A stretch of 64,000 nt of DNA, from contig CAMRHE010000021.1 of assembly GCA_947044405.1 (NCBI GenBank), positions 8,602,501-8,666,500 of the forward strand, in the 5' to 3' direction. The translations under genes and the position numbers were made by a program. Below are positions 33,724 to 48,173 of the stretch, in pieces (position 1 is the stretch's first letter; the number at the start of each line of letters is the position of its first letter). The notes under the pieces were generated by a model. That model was not told the DNA's origin and searched no databases. It worked only from the letters and a program-made list of their open reading frames with translations. This DNA comes from Leptodactylus fallax. Taxonomy: Eukaryota; Chordata; Amphibia; Anura; Leptodactylidae.

Positions 33724-33875
33724 TATATTTTTGGCATGTGGGAGGAAACCAGAGTACCCAGAGGAAACCCACGCAAACACAGGGAGAAAATAAAAACTCC
33801 TTGCAGATGTTGTCCTTGGTCGGATTCAATCCGAGGACCCCAGCACTGCAAGGCAACAGTGCTAACCACTGTCAA
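33724..33875 (+). repeat. SINE-like dispersed repeat, 3' part
   Basis: Reads 'gtgggaggaaaccagagtac', 'aaacccacgcaaacac' and then 'ccttggtcggattcaatccg', as in the copy at 8580-8828. The 5' part is absent, the A3 transposon taking its place. Confidence 0.72.
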
Positions 33876-34141
33876 CATCATTTGGAATGTTTTTTCAAAA
33901 ATGTAGCAATTACACACTGTAAAATGTGTTTACAGTAAAATTTTTGCTTTCAATTTATTAAAATAAAATGGATCTATGAATTGAACAGACAAGGGCATCA
34001 GTGCACTTTGGGGTACAAGTTGTTTTTGGCAAATAATTTACACCTGAATGGAAGAATGTCTGCTGTGCAGGGGTGGCGGATTTATTTATTTATTTAAAGT
34101 AATATTTTCATGAAAATGGCTGGATCGCTTTATAAATACTT

Positions 34142-34250
34142 CTACCTCTTGTGTGACCCTTCTACCTCATGGATTGTAAGCTCTTGCTAGTAGGGCCCTC
34201 ACTCCTACTGTGTTAATTGATTTATTACACTTCAATGTCTGATATTGTTC
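34142..34250 (+). repeat. Dispersed repeat M fragment
   Basis: 'gattgtaagctcttgctagt' then 'agggccctcactcctactgt', matching 45190-45365 over about 70 bp. Probably the tail region of a SINE or LINE. Confidence 0.5.
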
Positions 34251-35070
34251 TGGTGAGTCAAAAGCAAATTGATGATCTGTTACATCCAACAGAGGGCGTA
34301 TGAGCTCCCAGCTCCTTTCCCATAATGCCTTGTGATATTGTTCTGTTCATAAATCCTATGATTTGTAAAGTGCTGCCAAGTTTATTTCTCACATTATTGC
34401 ATTGTCAATATACAATATACAAGGTTTATATTCTGTTGGAAAGGGGGCAGGGTATGTCTCTATGTTAGAAATTACATGTAAGTGTAAATGAGGCATCCGT
34501 GTGTATAGAGTGTAATGATGTTAAAATCTTGTGGGTGGAAATAGATATGGAAATTAAGAGAGAAAAAAATATATTTTGGTGGAATCTATGCCCCCCCTCC
34601 CCCAAGGAGATAAAAGGTCAGCTGTATGGACAAAGAAAGTAGGCGGCACAGGCAGGTACAGTAGTTACAATAGGAGATTTAACAATTCACTGTCACTGTA
34701 CCTGAAAACTGGTAATAATGCTCATAATATATTCCACCTAAACTGTAAAAGACTCAGGCTGGAAAAGCAGAAACACTGAATTTTAGAAAGCCAAATTTTC
34801 ATTGGTTAAGGGCTGCACTTTAGGACATAGGGTGGGGATAGCAGTCATATAAATGTATTTTGGATAACTGTACTGCTAAATTTATTCCTGTAGGCAACAA
34901 TTATAAATGTTTTTAGCTAACCCCTTAACTGTCACAATAAGATGGCAAAAAACCTCCCAAAAATGTCACTTTTTTATTACAGATATTGAATTCATGGCTT
35001 AAGTAAATATTACTGGTACAAAACTCTAGTGCCTTATGTGCGTTTTAACTCTTTAGCGATCTAACACAGT
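34251..35070. other. No recognised feature
   Basis: Unrecognised sequence. A 67-codon frame at 34576-34779 has no domain. Confidence 0.35.
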
Positions 35071-35128
35071 TGGGCTAAGACTCCATGTAGAGACCACGCC
35101 GGAAACATATTATATTATATTATACCTA

Positions 35129-36345
<1,217 letters not shown>

Positions 36346-36622
36346 TATATGGAAATCACCAGCATTTCTGTGGGTATAATTGACATGCCTCCATTTACAA
36401 AAAATGTGACAATTTTTGAAATTTTTCTGCAATGTGTAGATGGCATTAACCGGAATCCCATCCACTTTGCAAATACTGTAAAATGCAGCATTATTTTGCA
36501 ACGTGGGGCCCTGGTCTTAAGTCTTAAACCAGTAACATTTTATCCCTCTGTGCAATCCAGCTTTCATAACTTTTTAAATTTTACTTCAATCTAACATTAC
36601 AAGACCCTGTATTTTGTGGGTA

Positions 36623-37031
36623 CAGTTGTACTAAAAAGTTTACATACCCCGGCAGATTTTTTGGGTTTTTTTTTGGCCTTTTTTCAGAGAATATGAAGGA
36701 TAACACAAAAACTTTTTCTCCACTCATGGTTAGTGGTTGGTTGAAACCATTTATTGTCAAACTTTTGTGTTTTCTCTTTTTAAATCATAATGACAACCAA
36801 AAATATAAAAATAACCCTGTTCAAAAGTTCACATACCCTAGTTCTTAATACTGTGTATTGCCCCCTCTAACATCAATGACAGCTTGAAGTCCTTTGTGGT
36901 AGTTGTGGATGAGGCTCTTTATTTTCTCAGATGGTAAAACTGCCCATTCTTCTTGGCAAAAATTCTCCAGTTCCTGTAAATTCCTGGGCTGTCTTGCATG
37001 TACTGCGTGCTTGAGATCTCCCCAGAGATCG
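36623..37031 (-). mobile_element. Tc1-like transposon family G, end fragment
   Basis: Starts with 'cagttgtactaaaaagttta' after TA (36621-36622). Carries a second inner 'gttcacataccctag' motif about 200 bp in (IR/DR style), then the last 60 codons of a transposase. The rest is lost at about 37031. Confidence 0.85.
36845..37031 (-). pseudogene. Family G Tc1 transposase C-terminus
   Basis: About 60 residues: DLWGDLKHAVHARQPRNLQE, then FCQEEWAVLP, then GLQAVIDVRGGNTQY and TAA. These are the usual C-terminal helices of Tc1 transposases, just after the NPIENLW block. No catalytic residue remains. Confidence 0.85.
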
Positions 37032-37051
37032 TTTTGGTGTCTTATGTGCTA

Positions 37052-37318
37052 TTAAAGCTCTGTAATATCAGAAGTGTGTGATTCAGAGCTCCAATTAGAG
37101 GCAGCCAGTGTTATAGCTCAGAATCACACCCCTTGTCTGCTCCAGCCTGACACCACCCTTGTGACAGTACAGAGTCTTCAGGCATCACAACTAACAGCAG
37201 TGATTGCTCAGGAATGGTGGGTGCTGTAAAAAAATCCCAAATGTGCCAGAATCAGTGGAGCAGCAGCTATTGATGTAAAGAGCTGAATTTGTTGGAGGTA
37301 GTGAAAGGTCCTCTTTAA
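37052..37318. mobile_element. T2-type MITE (TTAA-flanked)
   Basis: Bounded by TTAA at 37052-37055 and 37315-37318. The right terminus read inward is 'ttaaagaggacctttcacta', fitting the TTAAAGRGG-like ends of T2/Kolobok-related MITEs. The interior shares 'gattgctcaggaatggtggg'-type sequence with 62241-62530. Confidence 0.6.
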
Positions 37319-37329
37319 TGTTTGAGAAT

Positions 37330-40300
37330 TACTTCAATTAAAGAATGATACAAAAAAAAGTTATTCATTACCATCTGAATCCACTTTATGTCAATCTGTT
37401 TGTAGAATTCTGTGAACATTGTTATTAACCAATATAGTTATTATACAATATATGTTACATTTTCCATCCTTTAGTATTAATTTTGTTTCTTTACATTACT
37501 TTTTCTGATTATCTATAACATTTTTTAATAAAAATAATACTAATAAGTATTATTACTGTTATTATTATTATTAATATTATTATTATTACTATTAACCTTA
37601 AAATATTCACATAACATATTGTATTTTACATGGAATGTAGATCATATGTATTACAATATTCCATGGCTTACATGGCTTAAATTGTAAAAGAGTGACTAAG
37701 ATATCGAGTGTACATTATACATATAAAAGAATATGTACATTCTCAGTATGACCCATTTAATATAGGTGGGCGAACGACAACACAATACTAGACGAACACA
37801 CCATTGACTTCAATTGGCACACTCCACATTTCAACCTATGTGTCTGATTAATTGTGTTGTCAGTGGAAACTGCTGTTCTTGCCTGGCCTGTGAGACAGTC
37901 ACAGCAATAGCTTGTATATTGCAGATTTACTCTCTGCTGCGCACAGTAAGTGACTGACTGTCAACTTCAACACTGGCCATTTTAGTTTAAAAAGCAACTA
38001 GAAGGGATGCATTTCAGCGCCTTGTTAAATTCACCAAACATTATGCATTCATTTGATGTTTACCAATTTTTTTGTAATATTTTAAATTCTTTTAAATGTA
38101 ATTGAACAAATTTATCATATTATCTCATTCTATGACTGTTACTCCAAATTCGATGTATAAAACCTTTAATCTACTGAAAAAAATCTCATTAATGTGTTAT
38201 TGTCAATATAATTATCAATGTAACAGCTATAAAAAAAAAAACAGACATTCGTCACATAGAGTATATTCGCTAAGTACTTTGAATATTATTGGATCAATAA
38301 CTTTATTTGCTTGTAAATTATTTGTACAGTCAAAGCAAAAAATGGATAAGAAGTTTATGCATTTCCTTAACAATGTTTTTTAAGTTTATTTTTAAGATAT
38401 GTAACATGGTTTTTATCTGCCTAACATTTTTGCATTGTTCTTGAAAATTCAGGACCACTTCAGCAAATTAGAAAAGACAATTCCAGGCACTCCTTGTGTG
38501 CAAAGTGAAAAAGTAATAATTTATTTTACATCACACGGTGCCTTGTCCAGGCAGCATAAAGCATTTTTCCATATACACGATATCAAGTAACATGAATATG
38601 ACATGCAGTGTTGAAATATATAAACATAGATCTTAGTAGAAATCTCGGACATTTCGGTAACTATAACCTTCTTTGGTGGGAAGACCAGGTACATGAAGAG
38701 ATATACGAGGATGTAGTGTGTAGCTGCGTGCCGCCATACAACAGGCCCAATAGAACAGCCCTGATATGACTGTGACAAGCCCTTCTGACAGCACCCAAAC
38801 TATCTCAACGGAGTGCAGAACAACTCAATTCCATTTCAGCAAATTGTCAATGTACAGACATGGCTATTTTTATATAAGATACCAAAGTCCTCCATTCATA
38901 TTTAGCAACACCTCAAAAATATTTAAACAATACATTTTATATAAGGTAAGTTAATTTGTAGTGCTTGTAGCTAATAGTGTTTGTGATCATTTTTGGGTTT
39001 ACAATTTATTTGGGCATTTTTAGAAATAAGAGTTAAAATGTAAAACCCTAATTGTCAAATAATGGGGACTGAGAGGTTATTTAAGGTAGTGCATTATTAT
39101 GAAAAGCCCTCTCTCTATTTTGATTTATTTTATCTTAAGCATATAAGGAATAACAATGTAATATTTTTCCACTATTTGTCTGCTCAGATTGCCCATTTTT
39201 ATGAACATTGTATGCAAAGGAGAGAGACATTTGATTTGCAATGCTGTACAAAAGGTCTTCCAAATCCAGGATGCAAATTGAACTCCACTGTCAGAAATGA
39301 TTTTGTCAAGTATACCACGGAGTCCTATTATTTTTTTTTTTCAAGAAATACATTTGCGGCTACAGGAATATCAAGCAAAGGAATACAATGAAACATCCCG
39401 ACTAGCTTTTCTACCACAACATAAACAGTATTGTGCTGTAACTTTGGAGGTGGGGGTGGGAAATTACTAACAAAGTCAAGAGAAATGGAAGGGAAGAGAT
39501 CAAGTAGTCACAATGATATACCAGGCTTCTCTTTACCTTCAGCAAGGATCAACAAATAATGTACAGATTCCTGAAGCGAAGATTGAAATGTAGTTTAAAC
39601 CACAGATGATATTTCAGATATTGCTGAAGGATTTGGAAAAGTAGTTAGAAAACTGCCTTCCATAACTATTGTGTCCTTGATATAAAGTTTTTATTCCATT
39701 CTCCATGAACATCCAAGTCAAGCTTTAGTTTTGCCTAAGCTTGATCAGTCCAAACTCACTTTGTGTTAGTCTAGAGCCCATTTTGGGACTGTTTGCATTT
39801 GGAGCACAACAGAGACAGAGAGATGCTCGCCTATGTTTGATGTCATGGCTGATGTCAAGAGGAGGATTGGCCTGTATAAAAAGAACAGGAACAGCCATCT
39901 TGCCCTCAGAGTGAGTAGTGAATACCACCCCATGTCTCCCGCTCTCACGCCATCCTGCCCAAATCTTCTCTCCATATTTAAATTCTTTGAAGATGATGAC
40001 AATTTCTTATGGAGTAAACATTAATTTGATCACAACACTCATTGTATTGTATTATTTTGCTTTTTCTATATATTATTTCTATATTATATAGAATATATTA
40101 TAATTATAATATATTCCAATATTATAAATCTCATTATTGTTCTAAAGTCTGTATATGCCAGTGGAAACCTATTTCTAGATACCTGTATCCAGTAGTTTTT
40201 TTTTTTTTTATTTTGCCATTAGTAATAAGATGTGGGTACTATAGCTGTACATCACGCAGGCTAAGAATCTTCTTGTCACTGAAACCAGACAGTGAAAGTG

Positions 40301-40330
40301 AGAGCAGGTAAAACCCAGAGCTTGGAAAAA
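37330..40330. other. Unrecognised AT-rich region
   Basis: Includes a short (TTA)n tract at 37545-37600 and poly-A/T runs. Frames at 38102-38383 and 39062-39391 have no recognisable domain. Nothing supportable as a gene. Confidence 0.4.
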
Positions 40331-40334
40331 CTCC

Positions 40335-40803
40335 TTAAAGAGGACCTTTCACGTCCTCATGTATATGCTGTTTTACATACCGCTAGAAAGCCAACAGCGC
40401 TCTGTATGTGCCCCTGTTCCTGACAGTCTAGCTGTGCTGTGAGGAACGCCCTCCCTGACATTATTCCTCCATAGCACTGTACTGGGGGGTATTCATCACA
40501 GCTCAGCGTCATCACTTGGCGGTAAGGAACGCCCCCTCTCTCTGTACTCGTCCATAGTGCTGTACTGTCAGAGGGGGCGTTCCTTACAGCCCAGTGATGA
40601 TGCTAAGCTGTGAGGAACGCCCCACCCCATTACAAGTCTATGGGTGAGTACTGTGACCCCCGATATCTCCAGCCCCGGGGCACATATCGGGAAAGCCAGC
40701 AGTGCACTGAATTCAGTGCACTGTCGGCTTTCTAGCAGTATATAAAACAGTATATACATGAGGACGTGAAATGTGAAAAGTGTGATGCACTTTTTTTTAT
40801 TAA
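40335..40803. mobile_element. T2-type MITE with about 56-bp inverted ends
   Basis: TTAA at 40335-40338 and 40800-40803. The left end has 'gaggacctttcacgtcctca' followed by 'tgtatatgctgttt'; the right end carries its imperfect inverse through 'catgaggacgtgaaatgtga'. The GC-richer middle contains repeated 'gaggaacgcc' motifs in both orientations. Confidence 0.75.
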
Positions 40804-40954
40804 ATCTCTCCAGGTCTTGATTTTCATTTATCTGTAAGGGAACAGTATATTACTGTATTGTTGCTATATTTGACCATTGCTCTTCTCTGTTATCGTATGG
40901 AATGCAGTATCTAGTTAGGAATGTTGCTTGTATCACATGACTGCCATTTCTAAT

Positions 40955-41340
40955 ACTTTTAATCCTGCCGTAGGCATTTTTTCGATTTTTGTTTTCGACT
41001 CCACGCCTTCCAAACCCCATAATTTTTTATTTTTCTATTCACAGAGCCATATGAGGGCCTAATATTTGTGGAACAAAGTGTACTTCAGAAAGGTACCATT
41101 TAATATTCTGTATGATGTACTGGAAAGCTGGAAAGAAATTCAGAATAGGGTGGAATTGGAGAAAAACTGCGTTTGTGCAACTATCTTATAGGCTTTGATT
41201 TTACGGTGTTCAGTGTGCATCCAAAATTACATGTTAGATGTATTGTATGGGGTGGTATGATTCCAGGGGTGCCAAATTTATATAGTAGTATTTACGTTTT
41301 AACTCTTCAAAAAAAAATTTTTTTTTTTTTTAAGGTCAGC
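40955..41340 (+). repeat. Dispersed repeat J, copy 2
   Basis: Same order of blocks as 27735-28140 ('gagccatatgaggg', 'ggaaagctgg', 'attcagaatagggtggaa', 'gccaaatttatatag'). Confidence 0.7.
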
Positions 41341-41899
41341 ATATAATGACCCTTTTTTTATATATTTTCATATATGTGGGTTCAAGTCCAGATGTATTTT
41401 TCAGTTATACTATTTTGGGGAATGTCTATTGCTTTGGTCTCTTTGTATTGAAATTTTTAAGAGAGGCGATACAGCTATCATGGAAACAGATTGCCGGCCC
41501 TGGCCCAAAATGACGGCAACCATGAACCGCAGAGAAAATGGTGCCTTGGTCAGCAGCCACTGATTGCGGGCATTAGCGCCGGGTGTCCGCTGTATAATAC
41601 AGTGAAGATGCAGCTGTTCAGCTCCTAAGCTGCTGCCATATTTAAATACACGCCAGATTTTGGGAATCTAGGAGTCAAGTGGGTGGGCCTTGATAGTGCT
41701 TGACAGCTACCTTTATACTGTATGTACAGTCATAAAAGAAAAGCTTTCAGTTAGAGTTCAGAAATGTGTAAGAATGTGAAACAGGTTCTGTAGTAGGTAC
41801 TGGACAAGAATACCATGCCATGCTGCACAAACATCTTAACTGTGAACTGCTTCACAGTAAGTAGTTAAGGGCTGATAATAGTTACTGGTAGGGATGAAT

Positions 41900-42190
41900 G
41901 AAAAAGCTGGGTTTGTTACATATTTTCCAAAAATTTTAGGTTCGACCAAAGCCAACATTTTGGGGGTTCACCATCCGTGAATTCAGGTTATACTCGAGGG
42001 TTCACTTTAAACTCCACATTATGATAAACAGGGGACCAGGGTAGATGAGTAAACATAGCAGTCTTGCTTACCTCTCCTCAACTCTGTTGAAACTTCTCGT
42101 GGTTTCTTGGCATCCTCTTTAGGCCTCTTACAACCTCGAGTGATGTTAGCAGAGACCATAGAGGCCTGTGATTGAGTGTAGATGCAAAAA
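41900..42190 (+). repeat. Dispersed repeat K, copy 2
   Basis: Partner of 30120-30615, with 'gggttcaccatccgtgaatt' and 'ttaggcctcttacaacctcg'. Non-coding. Confidence 0.5.
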
Positions 42191-42199
42191 ACCTTCCAC

Positions 42200-44360
42200 T
42201 TAAAGGATCCCCTGCTGCTCCACCTCTGTGGGAGATGCAGCACTTGTGTGCTATATCCCCACATGTAAGTACCCGACACTTCAACTTGGCTTCAACATAT
42301 TCCACTGTACAGATAATGACCTGAAATTACATAATCTGTGGAATAATTTCTTAGGAAGTCATAAACATGTTTTTCCAATGCTGGATGAAAACAGGTGCCC
42401 AAGGGGAATATTTCCTTTAATAGCCTTACCTTCTCGAAAGCTTTTACTTTTTAGCAACTGTAGGTTTTCTGTAGCTAGTTACACTTGGTTACTAGTTACT
42501 TGTAGCTAGTTACTGAGTTTATGTTCTTCGTTTGGCGCTAGGTGGAATGCAAAATGGAAGGGACTATTGAGTCATTCCCGACCCCAACAACTGTATTTGC
42601 ACATTTCTTAGACTTTAAGTTTTTTGTGACCCCATGAGTTGCCCCAGTGACTGACACAAGGCAAGGTCATCGGTAGGGAAGTCAGCAGGTAAGTTTGGCA
42701 TAGTAGCAGGATAAACGTTGCAGGTAATTTTGCACACTATATAATTGCAGAAAAACATTCAAGTCTTTTCCACTGTCACTGACCACATCCTTTCATGGAG
42801 AGAATATGAAGAAATCTGACCATACCAGTTTGTTGGCAACATCTAATACAACTGTTTATTTCTTCTTTATTCACTACCATTATTATTTGATTGGAAAAAC
42901 TGGTAAAGGAAGCCTAAACATTCCAGTAGTGTAATATAAAGTAGTGAATGCACTTAAGTATTATTAAAAAGTTTTTGAAGGTTGTGATGATTTCTGTGTT
43001 TCCCGACTCTTTCTCTAGGTGACGGATCATAGAGATCCTAAGAAAGTCTACAATAGATATGTGTTTGATGCCATCTTGTGGACAAAGGTGATACTCAATT
43101 TCACTGATAAGGGTTAGATTATGTTTTTTATGTACATTTAATGAAATTTATTAAGACTTACCTTTAATACGCCAGTCTTACTAAAGTCTCCAACTGGCAC
43201 AAGGCATTCCTGACTTATCAAGAGGCTCCAGCCTCTAAATGAATCAGGCACACTTCTGTCTACCAGTATGGAAATCTACACCAGTCAGGGACTGGCTTAG
43301 ATTTCCTATGTAGCTCACAGTAGGTTTTTTTGCATGGGTTATAATAAATTTGTTGGGCTGAAGCATCCCCATCTTGGCCTGTCTTGCTCTCTGCTCTGCT
43401 CCTCCCACTATCGTAAAAAGGCGCATAACAATTTATGTGGCGCATCTGTGGTTCAAGAAAGGCTCATGTGCCAAAGATGTGCCAAAATTACATCCATCTA
43501 TGCCAGAAAACAGGCATACATGGGTTGACAAATAGTGGATTTTAAACTTAGAAAGGTCAGCCATTTTGTATGAAAAGTGCAGCCCAGCTAATTTAATGCA
43601 AGTTACCTATTACTCATTTTCCATTTGGCGCTACTTTTTAATCCAAGATTTGCTGCTGCCTTTGTAAACAATGAAGTCCCACAGTCTCTGGAACCATGTA
43701 ATATAGATCATTCATATCATATAAACAATTTTTCTCTCTCTTTTAATGTGTCTGCATGTGGCTGTTCTGTGGTCTGACTAATGTTCATCATATCTCATCT
43801 GGCATGATATGTTAGTGAATCTGAGGTGAGCTTTATTTAGAATCTGCTCAACAATACATACACTGCAGCAATCACTCTGAATCAAATACAAATGCTTATC
43901 ATGTCATCACCGCAATACTTGGTATAGACAAGAAGAGTGTGGATACCCAAAGTTTACTTGAGCACCAAGGACATTGTGCATTTTAAAACTTTTCTATTTT
44001 TTGCTAAATGAAGATGAATTTGTACTTCACATTGTTTTTTTCTGCTTTTAATGTTTATAAAATGTCATCAGTAGAATGTAAAATAAAAGATTTGTTAAAG
44101 TTTAGCATTACAATGATTGAGCTAAGAACATTATTACATACTTACTTAGTTTAGGCCATAGCTATTGGGGATGCAAAAGTAGCAGTTGAACCCAAGCTCT
44201 AGTGCCTGAGGGGGCCCAATGGCCTCTCTACAAAGAAAAAGACACCAATATTGTAAATGACACATGGTACAATGGCATCCTGTTACATATTTTGCACTGT
44301 GGTCCAGGAGTCTTTCATTTGGATTCAGTATATATAAAAGGAAGAGTATGCTCATTGAAT
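42200..44360. other. No recognised feature
   Basis: Unrecognised sequence. Short overlapping frames at 42228-42509 and 43244-43528 without domains. Confidence 0.4.
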
Positions 44361-44368
44361 GAAATGAG

Positions 44369-44640
44369 TTAAAGAGGATTCACCAGAACCCAGCATATCA
44401 AAATAGCCCTGCAGATATATAGACTAGGGTCACCTGATTGTTGATATGCAAATTAATTAGTTCATTGGAGTAAGTAGGGCATTCCCATTGCTCCAAAGAG
44501 CTCACTTGCATATTGTCAAAAACAACAATACCTTGGCAAAGGAGTCACTGATTAACAACGGGAAAACACTGTTTGATCCAGGTGACCCTAACCTATCTAT
44601 CTGCATGGTTGATATACTGGGTTCTGGTGATAGACATTAA
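44369..44640. mobile_element. T2-type MITE with about 60-bp inverted ends
   Basis: TTAA at 44369-44372 and 44637-44640. Left 'gaggattcaccagaacccag' and right 'ctgggttctggtgata' are inverse to each other, as are 'gactagggtcacctg' and 'caggtgaccctaacc'. 272 bp, non-coding. Confidence 0.82.
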
Positions 44641-45189
44641 CTCTAGGGAATGTCAAAATAGTTAGAAAATGAATAAGAATCTGTTCACACTGGTGCCCCA
44701 TCACTTTTTCTAACATCTTCAATGTCTTTAGAAAGAGCTCACCGTTATTTTTCTGAAGGTAAGCAGCATCACTTCTCAGTTCCCTGTTCCATTGTTTTAT
44801 AGTTTGCAGACAGAACAACCTTCATATGCAGCATGTGATGGGCACACAGGTGATCAGTCAGTTACAAGACACAGGTTAGAAGGATAAGTATAAGTGTTTT
44901 AATTGTTATTAACGACTGACCTGTGTTCATCAAATGGTCGGGACAGTTTTCGGCTAGATGTAAACAATAAAGGTTTCTACTGGAGCAGAGATGTTGAAAA
45001 CAATGGGAAATTGAATGTGATGTGGCTAAGTTGTCTCCACCTACTTCTGGAAATTTATTTTCAAGAGTCATTGTCAGACATCTTAACTTATTCATTTTTA
45101 TTAGAAGACTCACACTTTTCAAGCCTCCTCACCAGCTTTATTAGTACTCACTGCACTGAAAGGACCACAGCCTAAACACAATATTATTC
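44641..45189. other. No recognised feature
   Basis: Unrecognised. The opposing frames at 44862-45175 are shadows of each other with no domain. Confidence 0.35.
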
Positions 45190-45365
45190 AATGTCTCATA
45201 GATTATAAGCCCTTGTGGGCAGGGCCCTCTATCCCACTGTGCCAGTTGATCACTATTAGTATTATCTGTTTTGTACATCTTGTGTACCATCTGTAAATCC
45301 TCAAATGTAAAGCACCATGGAATTAATGGTGCTATATAAATAAACAATAATAATAAATAATAAAA
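45190..45365 (+). repeat. Dispersed repeat M with (TAA)n tail
   Basis: 'gattataagcccttgtgggc', 'agggccctctatcccactgt', then 'ggtgctatataaataaacaa' and a run of taa. A SINE/LINE-like 3' tail. Confidence 0.65.
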
Positions 45366-45885
45366 AATAATAATAATGTATTTATACCAAAAAAGTGCCC
45401 AAATACCCTGAAAAAATGTCCCCTAGTGAGCCTAAAATTCACTTCTTCACTGAAAAACTCTGACTGCCTGCATCAACTACTAGGGGGAGCATAGTACAAA
45501 GGAATTTATACAACTTCCATAGAAATCTATAGAAGCTGTAACAACGTCTATAAAGTGACCTCCTCCTTGTGGTGGCTGCTGGAAAACACTTTCATTCTAC
45601 CAGGAAGCAGGAACAGGAGTTTACTTGTGGGCCCTCCATTGGGCACAGGCCTCACAGCAGCTGAGTGGTCTTCCTACATAGAAGGTACACCATTGTTGTG
45701 ATGTCAGTTCAATGCTGTGAATATTAAAGAGCAGGTTTGCTGGAGTATCCCCATCTATTTAGAGACTTGTTCTGTTTAAATTTTTATGTCTGTCCCATGT
45801 CTCAAACCCAGGATATTGTGCTTGAGAAGCAGGCCTAATAATTGGGTCACAGACTTAGCTACTTTCAATGAGAGAATTTATCTTA
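45366..45885. other. No recognised feature
   Basis: Unrecognised spacer. Confidence 0.35.
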
Positions 45886-45907
45886 AGTAATATTTTTCTT
45901 TACATAC

Positions 45908-45949
<42 letters not shown>

Positions 45950-45952
<3 letters not shown>

Positions 45953-47563
45953 TACAGACCAAAAGTTTGGACACACCTTCTCATTCCAAGAGTTTTCTGT
46001 ATTTTCATGACTATAAAAATTGTAGATTCACATTGAAGGCATCAAAACTGTGAATTAACACATGTGGAATTATATACTTAAAAAAGTGTGAAACAACTGA
46101 AAATATGTCTTATATTCTAGGTTCTTCAAAGTAGACACCTTTTGCTTTGACTACTGCTTTGCATACTCTTGGCATTCTCTTGATGAGCTTCAAGAGGTAG
46201 TCACCTAAAATGGTCTTCCAACAGTCTTGAAGGAGTTCCCAGAGATGCTTAGCACTTGTTGGCCCTTTTGCCTTCACTCTGCGGTCCAGCTCACCAAAAA
46301 CCATCTCGATTGGGTTCAGGTCTGGTGACTGTGGAGGCCAGGTCATCTGGCGTAGCACCCCATCACTCTCCTTTTTGGTCAAATAGCCCTTACACAGTCT
46401 GGAGGTGTGTTTGGGGTCATTGTCCTGTTGAAAAATAAATGATGGTCCAACTAAACGCAAACCGGATGGAATAGCATGCCGCTGCAAGATGCTGTGGTAA
46501 CCATGCTGGTTCAGTATTCCTTCAATTTTGAATAAATCCCCAATAGTGTCACCAGCAAAGCACCCCCACACCTCCTCCTCCATGCTTCACGGTGGGAACC
46601 AGGCATGTAGAGTCCATTCGTTCACCTTTTCTGCGTTGCACAAAGACACGGTAATTGGAACCAAAGATCTCAAATTTGGACTCATCAGACCAAAGCACAG
46701 ATTTCCACAGGTCTAATGTCCATTCTTTGTGTTCTTTAGCCCAAACAAGTCTCTTCTGCTTGTTGCCTGTCCTTAGCAGTGGTTTCCTAGCAGCTATTTT
46801 ACCATGAAGGCCTGCTGCACACAGTCTCCTCTTAACAGCTGTTGTAGAGATGTGTCTGCTGCTAGAACTCTGTGTGGCATTGACCTGGTCTCTAATCTGA
46901 GCTGCTGTTAACCTGCGATTTCTGAGGCTGGTGTTCGGATGAACTTATCCTCCGCAGCAGAGGTGACTCTTGGTCTTCCTTTCCTGGGGCGGTCCTCATG
47001 TGAGCCAGTTTCTTTGTAGCGCTTGATGGTTTTGGCCACTGCACTTGGGGACATTTCAAAGTTTTCCCAATTTTTCGGACTGACTGACCTTCATTTCTTA
47101 AAGTAATGATGGCCACTCGTTTTTCTTTACTTAGCTGCTTTTTTCTTGCCATAATACAAATTCTAACACTCCATTCAGTAGGACTATCAGCTGTGTATCC
47201 ACCTGACTTCTGAACAACACAACTGATGGTCCCAACCCCATTTATAAAGCAAGAAATCCCACTTATTAAACCTGACAGGGCACACCTGTGAAGTGAAAAC
47301 CATTTCAGGTGACTACCTCTTGAAGCTCATCAAGAGAATGCCAAGAGTGTGCAAAGCAGTAGTCAAAGCAAAAGGTGGCTACTTTGAAGAACCTAGAATA
47401 TAAGATATATTTTCAGTTGTTTCACACTTTTTTGTTAAGTATATAATTCCACATGTGTTAATTCATAGTTTTGATGCCTTCAGTGTGAATCTACAATTTT
47501 TATAGTCATGAAAATACAGAAAACTCTTGGAATGAGAAGGTGTGTCCAAACTTTTGGTCTGTA

Positions 47564-47566
<3 letters not shown>
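45950..47566 (-). mobile_element. Tc1-like transposon family B (DD38E), complete copy B2
   Basis: 1617 bp with both ends and 268-bp inverted repeats (45950-46217 and 47299-47566), as in B1. It sits within TA-rich DNA, and the sequences outside the TA runs (45886-45912 and 47620-47643) are themselves inverted repeats of each other. Confidence 0.95.
46110..47152 (-). pseudogene. DD38E Tc1-type transposase (B2), frameshifted
   Basis: Same protein as in B1 and B3. Starts MARKKQLSKEKRVAIITL at 47152 and ends GVYFEEPRI at 46110. Against B3 it has a one-base loss in the helix-turn-helix coding part (near 47053), another near 46928, and an 8-bp deletion near 46570 in the stretch coding the KHGGxGVMVWGCF block. 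The second Asp (FQQDNDPKH) and Glu (SPDLNPIE) are kept with a 38-residue gap. Dead through small indels. Confidence 0.93.
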
Positions 47567-47615
<49 letters not shown>

Positions 47616-48173
47616 ATACATTATGTATGTAAAGAAAATTACTATGGAAGCTTCTAGTCAGAGAATATAAAAATACACATATGCATGTTTTTCTTACTAT
47701 CTGACATGAAATCAGAATAAACCTTTCCCGTTTTAGGTCAATTACGATTACCAAAATTATTTATATTTGCCAAATGCCAAAATAATGAGAGAGAGAATTG
47801 TTTTAAGGCATTTTTATTACTTTCTGCAAAGTCAAAAGTTTACATACATTTCATTAGTATTTGGTACCATTGCCCTTAAACCGTATGACTTGGGTCAAAC
47901 GTTTTGGATATCCTTCCACAAGCTTCTCACAATAGTTGGTAGGAATTTGGGCCCATTCATTCTGACAGAACCGGTGTAACAACTGAGCCATGTTTGTAGG
48001 CTGCCTTGCTCACACCTGCCTTTTCAGCTTTGCCCATAAATTTTCAATAAGATTGAGATCAGACAGAGGCGTAGCTAGCGGGGGGGGGGGGGGGGGGGGG
48101 GAGAGGGGCGGCTGCTCCGGGCCCACTGACATTTTAGGGCCCACCCCGGGGCCGCCATTAATACATCTTTTAT

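Noticed and set aside
39062..39391. 109-codon plus-strand frame as a possible host exon
   Set aside because: No recognisable domain, no clear splice context, amino-acid composition typical of AT-rich noncoding DNA.
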